Source of the DNA: Pseudomonadota bacterium
Lineage (GTDB): Bacteria > Pseudomonadota > Gammaproteobacteria > Steroidobacterales > Woeseiaceae
NCBI GenBank assembly: GCA_027618995.1
Contig: JAQCGO010000023.1
Span: 1 to 36,102, forward strand
Reading direction: 5' to 3'
Length of the DNA stretch: 36,102 nucleotides
Position numbers and translations under genes: made by a program. Positions 14,575 through 23,072 of this stretch are shown piece after piece (position 1 is the first letter of the stretch; every line of letters begins with the position of its first letter). Below the pieces are notes generated by a model, which ran no database searches, was not told where the DNA came from, and saw only the letters and a program-made list of their open reading frames with translations.

Positions 14575-15336
14575 ATGGCAGCAACAGCGGATGTGCAGCG
14601 GCAGGTTAGCTCAGAGGAGTGGCGGCTCAGGGTGGATCTTGCCGCCTGTTATCGCGTCATCGCGATGTATGGGTGGGACGACCTGGTCTTCACTCATATT
14701 TCGGCACGGGTGCCGGGGCCTGACGAACACTTTCTGATTAACCCGTACGGCTGGTTGTTCGAGGAAATTACGGCGAGCAGCCTCGTCAAGGTCAACCTTG
14801 CCGGCGATATCGTGTTGGCAACGGACAACGTCGTCAATCCGGCGGGTTTCATCATCCACAGTGCGATACACGCAGCGCGTCACGATGTGACTTGTGTTCT
14901 GCATACGCACAGCAAGGCCGGCGTTGCCGTATCAGCACAGAAAAACGGACTGCTGCCAATTTCGCAGGTCTCACTGTTTCCGTACGCCACGCTCGCGTAT
15001 CACGACTACGAAGGCGTAGCCCTGAACGATGACGAAAAGCCACGTCTCGTTGCGGACCTTGGTAGCAACAATGCGCTGATCCTGCGCAATCATGGTCTGC
15101 TGACCACGGGCGTGACAATCGCCGACGCGTTCCTGATGATGTACGTACTGGAAACAGCCTGCCAGACGCAGATCCTTGCGCAGTCCGGTGGCTGTGAGTT
15201 GATCCAGGTGTCGCCGGCTATCGTCGCCGTTATTCAGGTGCAGGCAGAGAAAGTTACCCGCGGTTTAGGGGGCGCGCTGGTCTGGCCCGGGTTGTTGCGA
15301 AAGCTCGATCGGCGTGACCCGTCGTTTCGCGACTAG
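14575..15336 (+). CDS. Class II aldolase/adducin-family protein
   Basis: A 253-aa zinc-dependent class II aldolase/adducin fold protein (relatives include fuculose-phosphate aldolase and ribulose-phosphate epimerase). Seen: LAACYRVIAMYGWDDLVFTHISARVPG near the N-terminus, FLINPYGWLFEEITASSLVKVN, the metal ligands in CVLHTHSKAGVAVS (HxH), and the third histidine in LILRNHGLLTTG. The substrate is not predictable; this subgroup has many uncharacterised members. I prefer the ATG at 14575, with GGAG at 14563-14566 as ribosome binding site, over the TTG at 14527 and ATG at 14548. The stop codon shares CTAG (15333-15336) with the convergent ilvA stop. Confidence 0.87.
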   Translation: MAATADVQRQVSSEEWRLRVDLAACYRVIAMYGWDDLVFTHISARVPGPDEHFLINPYGWLFEEITASSLVKVNLAGDIVLATDNVVNPAGFIIHSAIHAARHDVTCVLHTHSKAGVAVSAQKNGLLPISQVSLFPYATLAYHDYEGVALNDDEKPRLVADLGSNNALILRNHGLLTTGVTIADAFLMMYVLETACQTQILAQSGGCELIQVSPAIVAVIQVQAEKVTRGLGGALVWPGLLRKLDRRDPSFRD

Positions 15337-16844
15337 GACAGGAACATCGCATAGGCTGGATTGTCGCTTTCTTCCCAGTGTGCATATCCGAGTTCAGCCA
15401 GGTGCGCTTCCAGCTCGTCGGTCTCATCGTTCGGCAAATCGATGCCCGCGAGTATGCGACCGAAGTCGGAGCCGTGATTGCGGTAGTGAAACAGGCTGAT
15501 ATTCCAGTCGGTACCAATCGCCTGTAGAAAATCCAGCAATGCGCCGGGTCGCTCGGGAAATTCAAACCGGAACAGGCGTTCATTGGCAACGCCGGCGGCG
15601 GGTCCACCGACCATGTGCCGTACATGCAGCTTGGCCATCTCGTTGTCGCTGAGATCGACAGCCGGGTAGCCGGCAGCTCGCAACGTCTCGAGTAATTCCT
15701 TGCGCTCGCCTCGACCACGGCTCAGTTGCACACCGACGAAAATATGCGCGGCGCGCGTATCGTTGTAGCGGTAATTGAACTCCGTGATGCTGCGGCGACC
15801 GATGACTTCGCAAAAGCGGCGAAAGCTGCCGGGTTCTTCGGCGATCTCTGCGGCGAGCAACATCTCCGACTGATCGCCAATGGCCGCGCGTTCGGCGATG
15901 TGCCGCAGCCGGTCGAAATTGACATTGGCACCACAATTTATGGTAACGAACGTCTTGTCACTCAGCGCATGCTCTGACAGGTATTTTTTAAGTCCTGCTA
16001 CCGCCAGACCGCCCGCGGGCTCAACGACGCAGCGGGTTTCCTCAAAGATGTCGCGAATCGCCGCGCAGGTCTGGTCGGTGTCGACGGTGATGAACTCATC
16101 CACGTATTGCCGGCAGAGCCGCAGCGTGTGTTCACCGACACGCCTCACGGCCACGCCGTCGGCGAAGATGCCTACGTGATCAAGTGTGACTACGCGTCCG
16201 GCCGCGACTGAATCACGCATGGCGGCCGAATCATCAGGCTCTACCCCGATGATGCGCACGTCAGGTCGCAGCGCCTTGACGTAGGTCGCGATGCCGGCGA
16301 TCAGCCCACCGCCACCGATGGGCACGAAGATCGCGTCCAGTTCGCCGTCGATCTGGCGCAGAATTTCGGCGCCGATGGTTCCCTGCCCGGCGATGACCTC
16401 CGGGTCATCAAAAGGGTGAATGAAAACCAAATCCTGCGCGTGCATTAGCTTGGTCGCGTGTGCGAACGCTTCATCGTAATTGTCGCCGTGCAGTTCGACC
16501 TCACCGCCCAGTGCGCGCACGGCATTGACCTTGATTGACGGTGTCGTAACCGGCATGACTATGACGGCACGCACACCACGGTGCCTGGCCGCCAGCGCGA
16601 CCCCCTGCGCATGATTGCCTGCCGAGCTGCAGATCACACCCTGCGCCGCCTCGGCCGCGGACAGGCTGGCGAGCTTGTTATAGGCGCCACGGAGTTTGAA
16701 AGAAAATATCGGTTGCAGGTCTTCGCGCTTGAAAAAAACCCGGTTGCCCAGCCGTGCGGACAGGCCCCGTGCCGCCTCCAGCGGCGATTCGATCGCCACG
16801 TCGTAGACGCGTGCGTTTTCAACCTGCTTAACGAAGTCATTCAT
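15333..16844 (-). CDS. ilvA: Threonine ammonia-lyase, biosynthetic
   Basis: PLP-dependent deamination of threonine to 2-oxobutanoate, the committed step to isoleucine. The 503-aa length fits the long, allosterically regulated IlvA (514 aa in E. coli). The PLP lysine is Lys50 in FSFKLRGAYNK, preceded by FFKREDLQPI. Also visible are SSAGNHAQGVALAA, the glycine-rich phosphate loop VPIGGGGLIAGIA, and two C-terminal ACT-like regulatory segments (EEPGSFRRFCEVIG and ERPGALLDFLQAIG) that bind isoleucine and valine in relatives. The frame extends upstream to 16961 without homology; MNDFVKQVENARVYDVA at 16844 is the usual start. No other ilv gene is nearby. Confidence 0.95.
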   Translation of the reverse strand: MNDFVKQVENARVYDVAIESPLEAARGLSARLGNRVFFKREDLQPIFSFKLRGAYNKLASLSAAEAAQGVICSSAGNHAQGVALAARHRGVRAVIVMPVTTPSIKVNAVRALGGEVELHGDNYDEAFAHATKLMHAQDLVFIHPFDDPEVIAGQGTIGAEILRQIDGELDAIFVPIGGGGLIAGIATYVKALRPDVRIIGVEPDDSAAMRDSVAAGRVVTLDHVGIFADGVAVRRVGEHTLRLCRQYVDEFITVDTDQTCAAIRDIFEETRCVVEPAGGLAVAGLKKYLSEHALSDKTFVTINCGANVNFDRLRHIAERAAIGDQSEMLLAAEIAEEPGSFRRFCEVIGRRSITEFNYRYNDTRAAHIFVGVQLSRGRGERKELLETLRAAGYPAVDLSDNEMAKLHVRHMVGGPAAGVANERLFRFEFPERPGALLDFLQAIGTDWNISLFHYRNHGSDFGRILAGIDLPNDETDELEAHLAELGYAHWEESDNPAYAMFLS

Positions 16845-16954
16845 GCTGCGGTTATCGCACAAGCTTGGGTTGTCCGCAAAAAATCTCTGCGAGCGGGGTG
16901 AAAATTGCGTACCTTCCCGCGCATACTGCCGCGTACCGGAGCAGGAGGCCCGAA

Positions 16955-18295
16955 TTGGCAAAGCTACTTATCAGCAACGCTCGCTTGATCAACGAAGGCC
17001 AGATCCGAGAGATCGACGTGCTGGTCGACGGGCATCGGATCGCCAGGATCGACGGCCGGATCGAGGCGGCCGCCGGCGTCGATGTTATCGATGCCAAAGG
17101 TCGCTACCTCATGCCGGGCATGATCGATGACCAGGTGCACTTTCGCGAACCCGGGCTGACGGCGAAAGCGGACATGGCCACGGAGTCTGCCGCGGCCGCG
17201 GCCGGTGGCGTAACCAGTTTCATGGACATGCCGAATGTGAATCCGCAAACCACGACCCGTGCGGCGCTGGCGGACAAGTACCGCCTGGCCGAAGGCCGTT
17301 GCATGGCAAACTACGGCTTCTATCTTGGCGCCACCAACAAGAACATTGAGGAGATCCGTAGCCTGCGACTGAACGAGGCCTGCGGCATCAAGACCTTCAT
17401 GGGGGCCTCGACGGGTGACATGCTGGTCGATGACCCGCTCGTGCTCGAGAAAATCTTCGCCGATGCACCGTTAATGGTGGTCACACATTGCGAACATTCG
17501 CCGACGATCTGGGAAAACGAGGCCATTGCCCGCAAAAAATACGGCGAGGACGTACCCATCGGGGAGCATCCACGAATCCGTTCAGCCGAGGCCTGTTTTG
17601 CATCCTCAAGTTTCGCGGTCGATCTGGCGCGACGCCATGATGCACTACTGCACGTTTTTCACCTGACAACGGCCATGGAGATGGTCTTGTTTTCGACGGC
17701 CCACCGTTCGAAAAAACGAATCACGGCTGAGGTCTGCGCGCATCACCTGTACTTCGACGAATCGCGTTACGCGGACCTGGGTATGCGTATCAAATGCAAC
17801 CCGGCGATCAAGACCAGTGACGATCGCCTGGGATTGCTGGCAGCGCTCAACGACGGCCGGCTCGACATCATTGCCACCGACCATGCGCCGCACACGGCGG
17901 CCGAGAAGGCCAATGCCTATTTCAAGGCCCCGTCCGGCCTGCCGCTGGTACAACATGTGCTGCAGATACTGTTCGATCTCGTCGCCAGCGACGCGATCAG
18001 TCCGGAGTTGCTGGTCGATCGCGCCTGCCACGCGCCGGCCGATATATTCGGAGTAAAGGACCGTGGCTACGTACGGGAGGGCTATTTTGCCGACCTGGTC
18101 ATCGTGGATAGCGCGAAACCGTATACCGTCAAGCCATCGAATCTGCTGTACAAGTGCCAGTGGTCGCCGTTCGAAGGTCATACCTTTGCCGCCAGTATCG
18201 ACACGACGATTATCAACGGCACGGTTGTCTGCAAAAACGGCCGTTTGCAGGGCGGAATCGTGGGGCAACGACTCGAATTTACGCGGTCGCGATAA
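16955..18295 (+). CDS. pyrC: Dihydroorotase, class I type
   Basis: Cyclises carbamoyl-aspartate to dihydroorotate in pyrimidine synthesis. 446 aa, amidohydrolase fold. The start is TTG 16955, chosen because a perfect AGGAGG (16943-16948) lies 6 nt upstream and homology begins at MAKLLISNARLI; the frame stays open upstream only by chance. Metal-site residues: Asp58 and His62 in IDDQVHFREPG, the carbamylated Lys146 in GIKTFMGASTGDM, His178 in VTHCEH, His236 in VFHLTTA, Asp309 in IATDHAPH. The first histidine of the canonical HxH motif is Gln60. I recall the DDQVHFREPG form from other bacterial dihydroorotases, so this may be a subgroup trait. An allantoinase or hydantoinase role is a less likely alternative. 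Confidence 0.85.
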   Translation: MAKLLISNARLINEGQIREIDVLVDGHRIARIDGRIEAAAGVDVIDAKGRYLMPGMIDDQVHFREPGLTAKADMATESAAAAAGGVTSFMDMPNVNPQTTTRAALADKYRLAEGRCMANYGFYLGATNKNIEEIRSLRLNEACGIKTFMGASTGDMLVDDPLVLEKIFADAPLMVVTHCEHSPTIWENEAIARKKYGEDVPIGEHPRIRSAEACFASSSFAVDLARRHDALLHVFHLTTAMEMVLFSTAHRSKKRITAEVCAHHLYFDESRYADLGMRIKCNPAIKTSDDRLGLLAALNDGRLDIIATDHAPHTAAEKANAYFKAPSGLPLVQHVLQILFDLVASDAISPELLVDRACHAPADIFGVKDRGYVREGYFADLVIVDSAKPYTVKPSNLLYKCQWSPFEGHTFAASIDTTIINGTVVCKNGRLQGGIVGQRLEFTRSR

Positions 18296-18388
18296 AGTTT
18301 GCCTTTCCGTTCGATCTGGTTATGCTAGCGTCACACTTTGGACTGGATTACCTGCTGGCATGCACAGACAAGCTGGCACGCTACAGCA

Positions 18389-20194
18389 ATGAAACCGACT
18401 GATACTTCCAACCCCGGATACTTCCACAAGGTTGTCGACTGCCAGTTCGCCTGTCCAGCGCACACGGATGTGCCCGAGTACATCCGCCTGATCGCGCAGG
18501 GCCGTTTCGGTGACGCGTACATCGAAAATCGCAAATCGAATGTGTTTCCGGGCATTCTCGGTCGCGTCTGCGACCGACCGTGCGAGCCCGCGTGCCGTCG
18601 CCGCAGAGTTGAGGAGCGGCCGGTCGCGATCTGTCGTCTGAAAAGAGTCGCTGCCGACCACAAGAACGATATCGTCGACCGATTGCCGAAAGGCGGCCCT
18701 AGTAACGGCAAGAAAGTCGCGTTGATTGGCGCCGGCTGTGCATCACTGACGGTGGCGAATGATCTGCGTCCGTTGGGCTACGACGTCACGATTTTTGAGG
18801 CGCACGCAACGATGGGCGGATTGATGCGCAGCAACATCCCGCAGTTTCGTTTGCCACCAAAAGTGCTCGACGAAGAAATCGGCTACATTGTCGACATGGG
18901 CGTCGAGGTGAAACTGAATCACCGCATCGACAGCATGCGGACGCTGCTCGACGAGGGCTTCGACGCGGTGTTCGTCGGTACCGGTGCGCCGCGCGGCAAA
19001 AACCTGGAGATCCCGGGGCGTTACGACAGCAAGAATATTCATATCGGCATCGACTGGCTCGAATCGGTGGCCTTTGAACATCAGAATTCGATTGGCAAGC
19101 GAGTGTTGATCATCGGTGTCGGCAACACGGCGATGGATTGCTGTCGCACCTCGCTGCGGCTCGGTGCCAACGACGTCAAAGTGATGGCGCGCAAGCCGCG
19201 CGAATATTTCAAGGCATCGGCGTGGGAACTCGAAGACGCCGAAGAAGAGAACGTCGAAATTCTTGTCAATCACTCTCCCAAGGACTTCGTGATCGAGAAA
19301 GGCAAGCTTGTCGGGATGACATTTGAGCTGATCGAGTACAAGACCGATGACAAGGGACGTATTGATCGCGGCACCGTTACCGGCGAGAAGGTTATTCCCT
19401 GCGACGATGTCATACTCGCGATCGGCCAGGACAACGCTTTTCCATGGATCGAACGCGATCTCGGCATTGAGTTCAACGAGTGGGAGTGCCCGATCGTCGA
19501 CGAGACCACGATGATGTGCTCGCGTGACGGCATTTTCTTCGGCGGCGACTCGGCCTTCGGCCCGAAAAATATCATCTGGGCCGTCGCGCACGGTCACGAA
19601 GCTGCAATCTCGATGCATAAATATTGTCAGGGTGAAAACCTGACCGATCGCCTGCCATTTGGCGTCAATCTCTCCAGCCAGAAGATGGGCATGCACGAGT
19701 GGAGCTACTCGAACGACTACGATCCGACAGCGCGACGCCTGATGCCGCATGTCGACCTTAAACAACGATTCAAGAAACTCGATATCGAAGTGGAGCTTGG
19801 CTTCACCCTGGAACAAACGCTGCAGGAGGTAGAGCGCTGCCTGAACTGCGATATCCAGACCGTATTCGCGGCCGAACTTTGCATCGAATGCGACGCGTGC
19901 CTCGACATATGTCCGGTCAGCTGCCTGACGATCACCGAGAACGGCGATGAGGCGGATCTGCGCGCGCGCCTGGCGGTGCCGGCACTGAATCTGGCGCAGG
20001 ACTTGTATGTGTCGGCGGGCCTGCCACAAACGGCTCGCGTCATGGTCAAAGACGAAGACCTGTGCGTACATTGTGGCTTGTGCGCCGAGCGCTGCCCGAC
20101 AGGCGCCTGGGACATGCAGAAATCACACGTATTGATTCCGTATGCGGTCGATGAAGCGACCTGCGGCAAACGAAAAACAGCGACTGGCAGCTAA
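18389..20194 (+). CDS. FAD/NAD(P) oxidoreductase with ferredoxin domains (GltD-like), 2-oxoacid oxidoreductase partner
   Basis: A 601-aa electron-transfer flavoprotein. An N-terminal GltD/dihydropyrimidine-dehydrogenase-type [4Fe-4S] region has C18, C22 and C61/C65/C69 (CDRPCEPAC). An FAD Rossmann motif GAGCASLTVANDL lies at 114-126 and an NAD(P) Rossmann motif IIGVGNTAMDCC near 240. The C-terminal part carries two ferredoxin-like [4Fe-4S] motifs, CIECDACLDICPVSC near 497 and CVHCGLCAERCPTG near 558. The FAD motif reads GAGCAS where relatives have GAGPAG. The start ATG 18389 is preferred to the upstream TTG. The next two genes, after 20 bp, encode a 2-oxoacid:ferredoxin oxidoreductase, so this subunit probably links that enzyme to NAD(P)+/NAD(P)H. 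Glutamate synthase is unlikely, as no large subunit is near. Confidence 0.85.
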   Translation: MKPTDTSNPGYFHKVVDCQFACPAHTDVPEYIRLIAQGRFGDAYIENRKSNVFPGILGRVCDRPCEPACRRRRVEERPVAICRLKRVAADHKNDIVDRLPKGGPSNGKKVALIGAGCASLTVANDLRPLGYDVTIFEAHATMGGLMRSNIPQFRLPPKVLDEEIGYIVDMGVEVKLNHRIDSMRTLLDEGFDAVFVGTGAPRGKNLEIPGRYDSKNIHIGIDWLESVAFEHQNSIGKRVLIIGVGNTAMDCCRTSLRLGANDVKVMARKPREYFKASAWELEDAEEENVEILVNHSPKDFVIEKGKLVGMTFELIEYKTDDKGRIDRGTVTGEKVIPCDDVILAIGQDNAFPWIERDLGIEFNEWECPIVDETTMMCSRDGIFFGGDSAFGPKNIIWAVAHGHEAAISMHKYCQGENLTDRLPFGVNLSSQKMGMHEWSYSNDYDPTARRLMPHVDLKQRFKKLDIEVELGFTLEQTLQEVERCLNCDIQTVFAAELCIECDACLDICPVSCLTITENGDEADLRARLAVPALNLAQDLYVSAGLPQTARVMVKDEDLCVHCGLCAERCPTGAWDMQKSHVLIPYAVDEATCGKRKTATGS

Positions 20195-20214
20195 CAGACC
20201 CTGGGAAAACTGGC

Positions 20215-22017
20215 GTGGCAACAATCAACGACGTCGTCGTAAAAATAGCGACAGTTAACGGCACCGGTTCGGCCAGTGCCAACGGCATGTTAATGAAAGC
20301 CATCTTTCGCATGGGCATTCCGGTCGTCGGCAAGAACTACTTTCCATCGAATATCCAGGGCCTGCCAACGTGGTACGAAGTTCGTGTCACCGGCGCCGGC
20401 TATCAGTCGCGTTCCGACCGCGTGGATCTCATGGTTGCGATGAATGCGCAAACCTATGCACGTGACCTTGCCGAGGTATCGCCAGGCGGCTATCTGTTGT
20501 ACGACTCGACCTGGCCGCGTCAGAAAGAACTCCTGAGCGAAGATGTAACCGTACTTGGCGTGCCGTTGTCGCGACTCTGCAACGAAAGATTCGAAGGCGC
20601 CAGGGCGCGCATATTGATGAAGAATGTAGCCTACGTCGGCGTGGTCGCGGCGTTGCTCGACATCGATCTTGATGTCATCACAAAATTGCTCGAGCAAACC
20701 TTTGCTGCGAAGAAGCATCTGGTCGATTCAAACATGCAGGCAATTCGACTCGGTTACGACTACGCGCAGCAAAATTTTTCGTGCCCGCTGCCGAACAAGG
20801 TTCAGGCCATGAATGGCACGGCAGGTCACATCGTGATTGATGGTAATACAGCAGCCGGTCTTGGCTGCATGTACGCGGGCGCCACCGTTGGTGCCTGGTA
20901 CCCGATTACGCCATCAACATCGCTGATGGACGCATTTCGTTCATTTTGTTCGAAGTACCGCGTTGATCCGGAAACCGGCGCCAAGACGTTTTGCATTATC
21001 CAGGCGGAAGATGAACTGGCCGCCATTGGCATGGTGCTCGGCGCTGCGTGGAATGGTGCGCGTTCTTTCACGCCGACCAGCGGGCCGGGAATATCGCTGA
21101 TGAGTGAGTTCATCGGTTTTGCCTACTACGCCGAGGTTCCTGCGGTTGTTTTCGATGTGCAACGTACCGGGCCGTCGACGGGCATGCCGACCAGAACGCA
21201 GCAATCCGATCTCATGAGTTGTGCCTATGCGTCACATGGCGATACCAAGCATGTACTGTTATTCCCGGCCGACCCCTTTGAGTGTTTCGAGATGTCGCAG
21301 TCTGCGTTCGACTTTGCGGAACGACTGCAAACGCCGGTCTTTGTCATGTCGGACCTCGACATAGGCATGAACGACTGGATGGTGCCGGATTTCGAGTTCG
21401 ACGAAAGCAAGATACCCGATCGCGGCAAGGTACTGAGTGCTGATGTACTCGAGAATATGGAAAAATTTTATCGCTATCAGGATGTCGATGGCGACGGGAT
21501 TGCGGCGAGATCCTTGCCGGGCGTGCATGCCAAGGGCTCCTATTTCACACGCGGCTCCGGCCATACGCGCTATGGCGCGTATACCGAGGACTCGGCCGCC
21601 TATCAGGACGTCATGGATCGCCTTTTGGTCAAGTGGGAGACGGCGCGCAACATATTGCCGGCGGCCGAGATCGAATACTCAAAATTCAACAAGACCGGCA
21701 TTCTAACTATTGGCAGCGGCCACGGTGCCTGTCGCGAAGCGCGCGATCGCCTTAGCGCGGAAAATATCAACCTGAATTACTGTCGCGTGCGGGCATTTCC
21801 GTTTAGCGACGCCGTGCGCGAGTTCATTGCGCAACACGAAGTCGTTTACGTGGTCGAACAGAATCGCGATGCGCAGCTGCGTTCGATGTTGCTGCTTGAC
21901 ATCGACGCGGATCCGGCAAAACTGGTGTCGCTGTTGCATTACAACGGTATGCCAATCAACGCAGGCTTCGTCGTTACCCGGATACAGGAAGAAGTCGCCA
22001 AAGGACGTGCCGCATGA
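20215..22017 (+). CDS. korA: 2-oxoacid:ferredoxin oxidoreductase, fused gamma-alpha subunit
   Basis: A 600-aa subunit of a CoA- and thiamine-diphosphate-dependent 2-oxoacid oxidoreductase. Residues 1-190 are a gamma domain (KIATVNGTGSASANGMLMKAIFRMG), and residues 205-600 an alpha domain with DGNTAAGLGCMYAGATVGAWYPITPSTSL and SGPGISLMSEFIGFAYYAEVPAVVFDVQRTGPSTGMPT. This gamma-alpha fusion plus separate beta is the two-subunit type typical of 2-oxoglutarate or pyruvate oxidoreductases; the substrate is not settled by the sequence. GTG start at 20215 with GGGAA upstream at 20203-20207. It overlaps korB by ATGA (22014-22017). The symbol follows the 2-oxoglutarate type and is provisional. Confidence 0.88.
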   Translation: MATINDVVVKIATVNGTGSASANGMLMKAIFRMGIPVVGKNYFPSNIQGLPTWYEVRVTGAGYQSRSDRVDLMVAMNAQTYARDLAEVSPGGYLLYDSTWPRQKELLSEDVTVLGVPLSRLCNERFEGARARILMKNVAYVGVVAALLDIDLDVITKLLEQTFAAKKHLVDSNMQAIRLGYDYAQQNFSCPLPNKVQAMNGTAGHIVIDGNTAAGLGCMYAGATVGAWYPITPSTSLMDAFRSFCSKYRVDPETGAKTFCIIQAEDELAAIGMVLGAAWNGARSFTPTSGPGISLMSEFIGFAYYAEVPAVVFDVQRTGPSTGMPTRTQQSDLMSCAYASHGDTKHVLLFPADPFECFEMSQSAFDFAERLQTPVFVMSDLDIGMNDWMVPDFEFDESKIPDRGKVLSADVLENMEKFYRYQDVDGDGIAARSLPGVHAKGSYFTRGSGHTRYGAYTEDSAAYQDVMDRLLVKWETARNILPAAEIEYSKFNKTGILTIGSGHGACREARDRLSAENINLNYCRVRAFPFSDAVREFIAQHEVVYVVEQNRDAQLRSMLLLDIDADPAKLVSLLHYNGMPINAGFVVTRIQEEVAKGRAA

Positions 22018-23069
22018 GTTACATCGCCAAGCCAAAGGTTGCGCACCCGAATCTGCCAAGGAACAAGCTTGGCCTGACCGCTCGCGACTACGAGGGCACG
22101 GTTTCAACGCTGTGCGCAGGTTGCGGACATGATTCCGTGACGGCCGCAATCATCCAGGCTGTGTTTCAACTCAACATCGAACCACACATGCTCGCGAAGA
22201 TGAGTGGCATCGGATGTTCATCAAAGACTCCGGCCTATTTCGTCAGCAGCTCACACGGATTCAACTCCGTGCACGGGCGCATGCCGTCGGTGACGACCGG
22301 CGCAAATGCAGCCAACCGGTCACTTACTTATATCGGTGTGTCGGGCGATGGTGATTCGCTGTCGATCGGTGCGGGACAGTTTGTGCATGCGATTCGGCGC
22401 AACCTGAACATGTGTTACATCATCGAGAATAACGGTGTCTACGGTCTGACCAAGGGCCAGTTTTCTGCGTCGGCCGACGTCGGCAGCAAACCGAAGAAAG
22501 GCGAGCCCAACGAGATGGAGCCGATTGACCCGGTCAGCGTGGCGCTTGCCCTTGGTGCAACCTACGTCGCGCGCAGCTTTTCCGGCGACCGGGAGCAGCT
22601 TGTGCCGCTGATCAAGGGCGCTTTGACACACAAGGGCTTTGCGCTGGTCGATGTCATCAGTCCCTGTGTAACCTTCAACGATCACGAGGGCTCAACCAAG
22701 AGTTACAAACATACACGCCAGTTCTATCATCATGTGGTTGACGCCGACTTCGTGCCACCCGCCGCGGAGATCAAGGCGGCATATGAAGAAGGATCCGCGA
22801 TGCCGGTCGAACTGCACGACGGCAGCAAGATCGTGTTGCGCAAGGTGGACAAAGCCTATGACCCGACCAGTCGCGCCGCCGCCTTTAGCTATCTGCGCGA
22901 TCGTGTCAACGCTGGAGAAATCATAACCGGGTTGTTGTACATCGATGGGTTGCGCAAAGAGATGCACGAAGTCATGGGTAACACGACCACGCCGTTGTGC
23001 CAGTTGCCGCTCGATGGCTTGCACCCGGGCGCAGCCGAGCTGAAGAAAATCATTAGCCGCTATCGCTGA
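22014..23069 (+). CDS. korB: 2-oxoacid:ferredoxin oxidoreductase, beta subunit
   Basis: A 351-aa catalytic subunit binding thiamine diphosphate and one [4Fe-4S] cluster. Cluster ligands expected in this family are all present: Cys34 and Cys37 (CAGCGH), Cys68 (GIGCSS), Cys218 (SPCVTFND). The ThDP/Mg site is GDGDSLSIGAGQF (111-123), closed by ENNGVYGLTKGQFSAS (138-153). It decarboxylates a 2-oxoacid to its acyl-CoA and passes electrons to the cluster. Coupled to korA by a 4-bp overlap and followed 4 bp later by the epimerase-like gene. Provisional symbol; 2-oxoglutarate is more likely than pyruvate on motif appearance, but this is inference. Confidence 0.9.
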   Translation: MSYIAKPKVAHPNLPRNKLGLTARDYEGTVSTLCAGCGHDSVTAAIIQAVFQLNIEPHMLAKMSGIGCSSKTPAYFVSSSHGFNSVHGRMPSVTTGANAANRSLTYIGVSGDGDSLSIGAGQFVHAIRRNLNMCYIIENNGVYGLTKGQFSASADVGSKPKKGEPNEMEPIDPVSVALALGATYVARSFSGDREQLVPLIKGALTHKGFALVDVISPCVTFNDHEGSTKSYKHTRQFYHHVVDADFVPPAAEIKAAYEEGSAMPVELHDGSKIVLRKVDKAYDPTSRAAAFSYLRDRVNAGEIITGLLYIDGLRKEMHEVMGNTTTPLCQLPLDGLHPGAAELKKIISRYR

Positions 23070-23072
23070 ACG

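Noticed and set aside
17645..18268. 207-codon minus-strand frame inside pyrC
   Set aside because: Overlaps conserved metal-site codons of the dihydroorotase and has no family features.
18743..20071. 442-codon minus-strand frame
   Set aside because: It lies wholly antisense to the motif-rich FAD/iron-sulfur gene, has no recognisable domain and reads as a reverse-frame shadow of biased codons.
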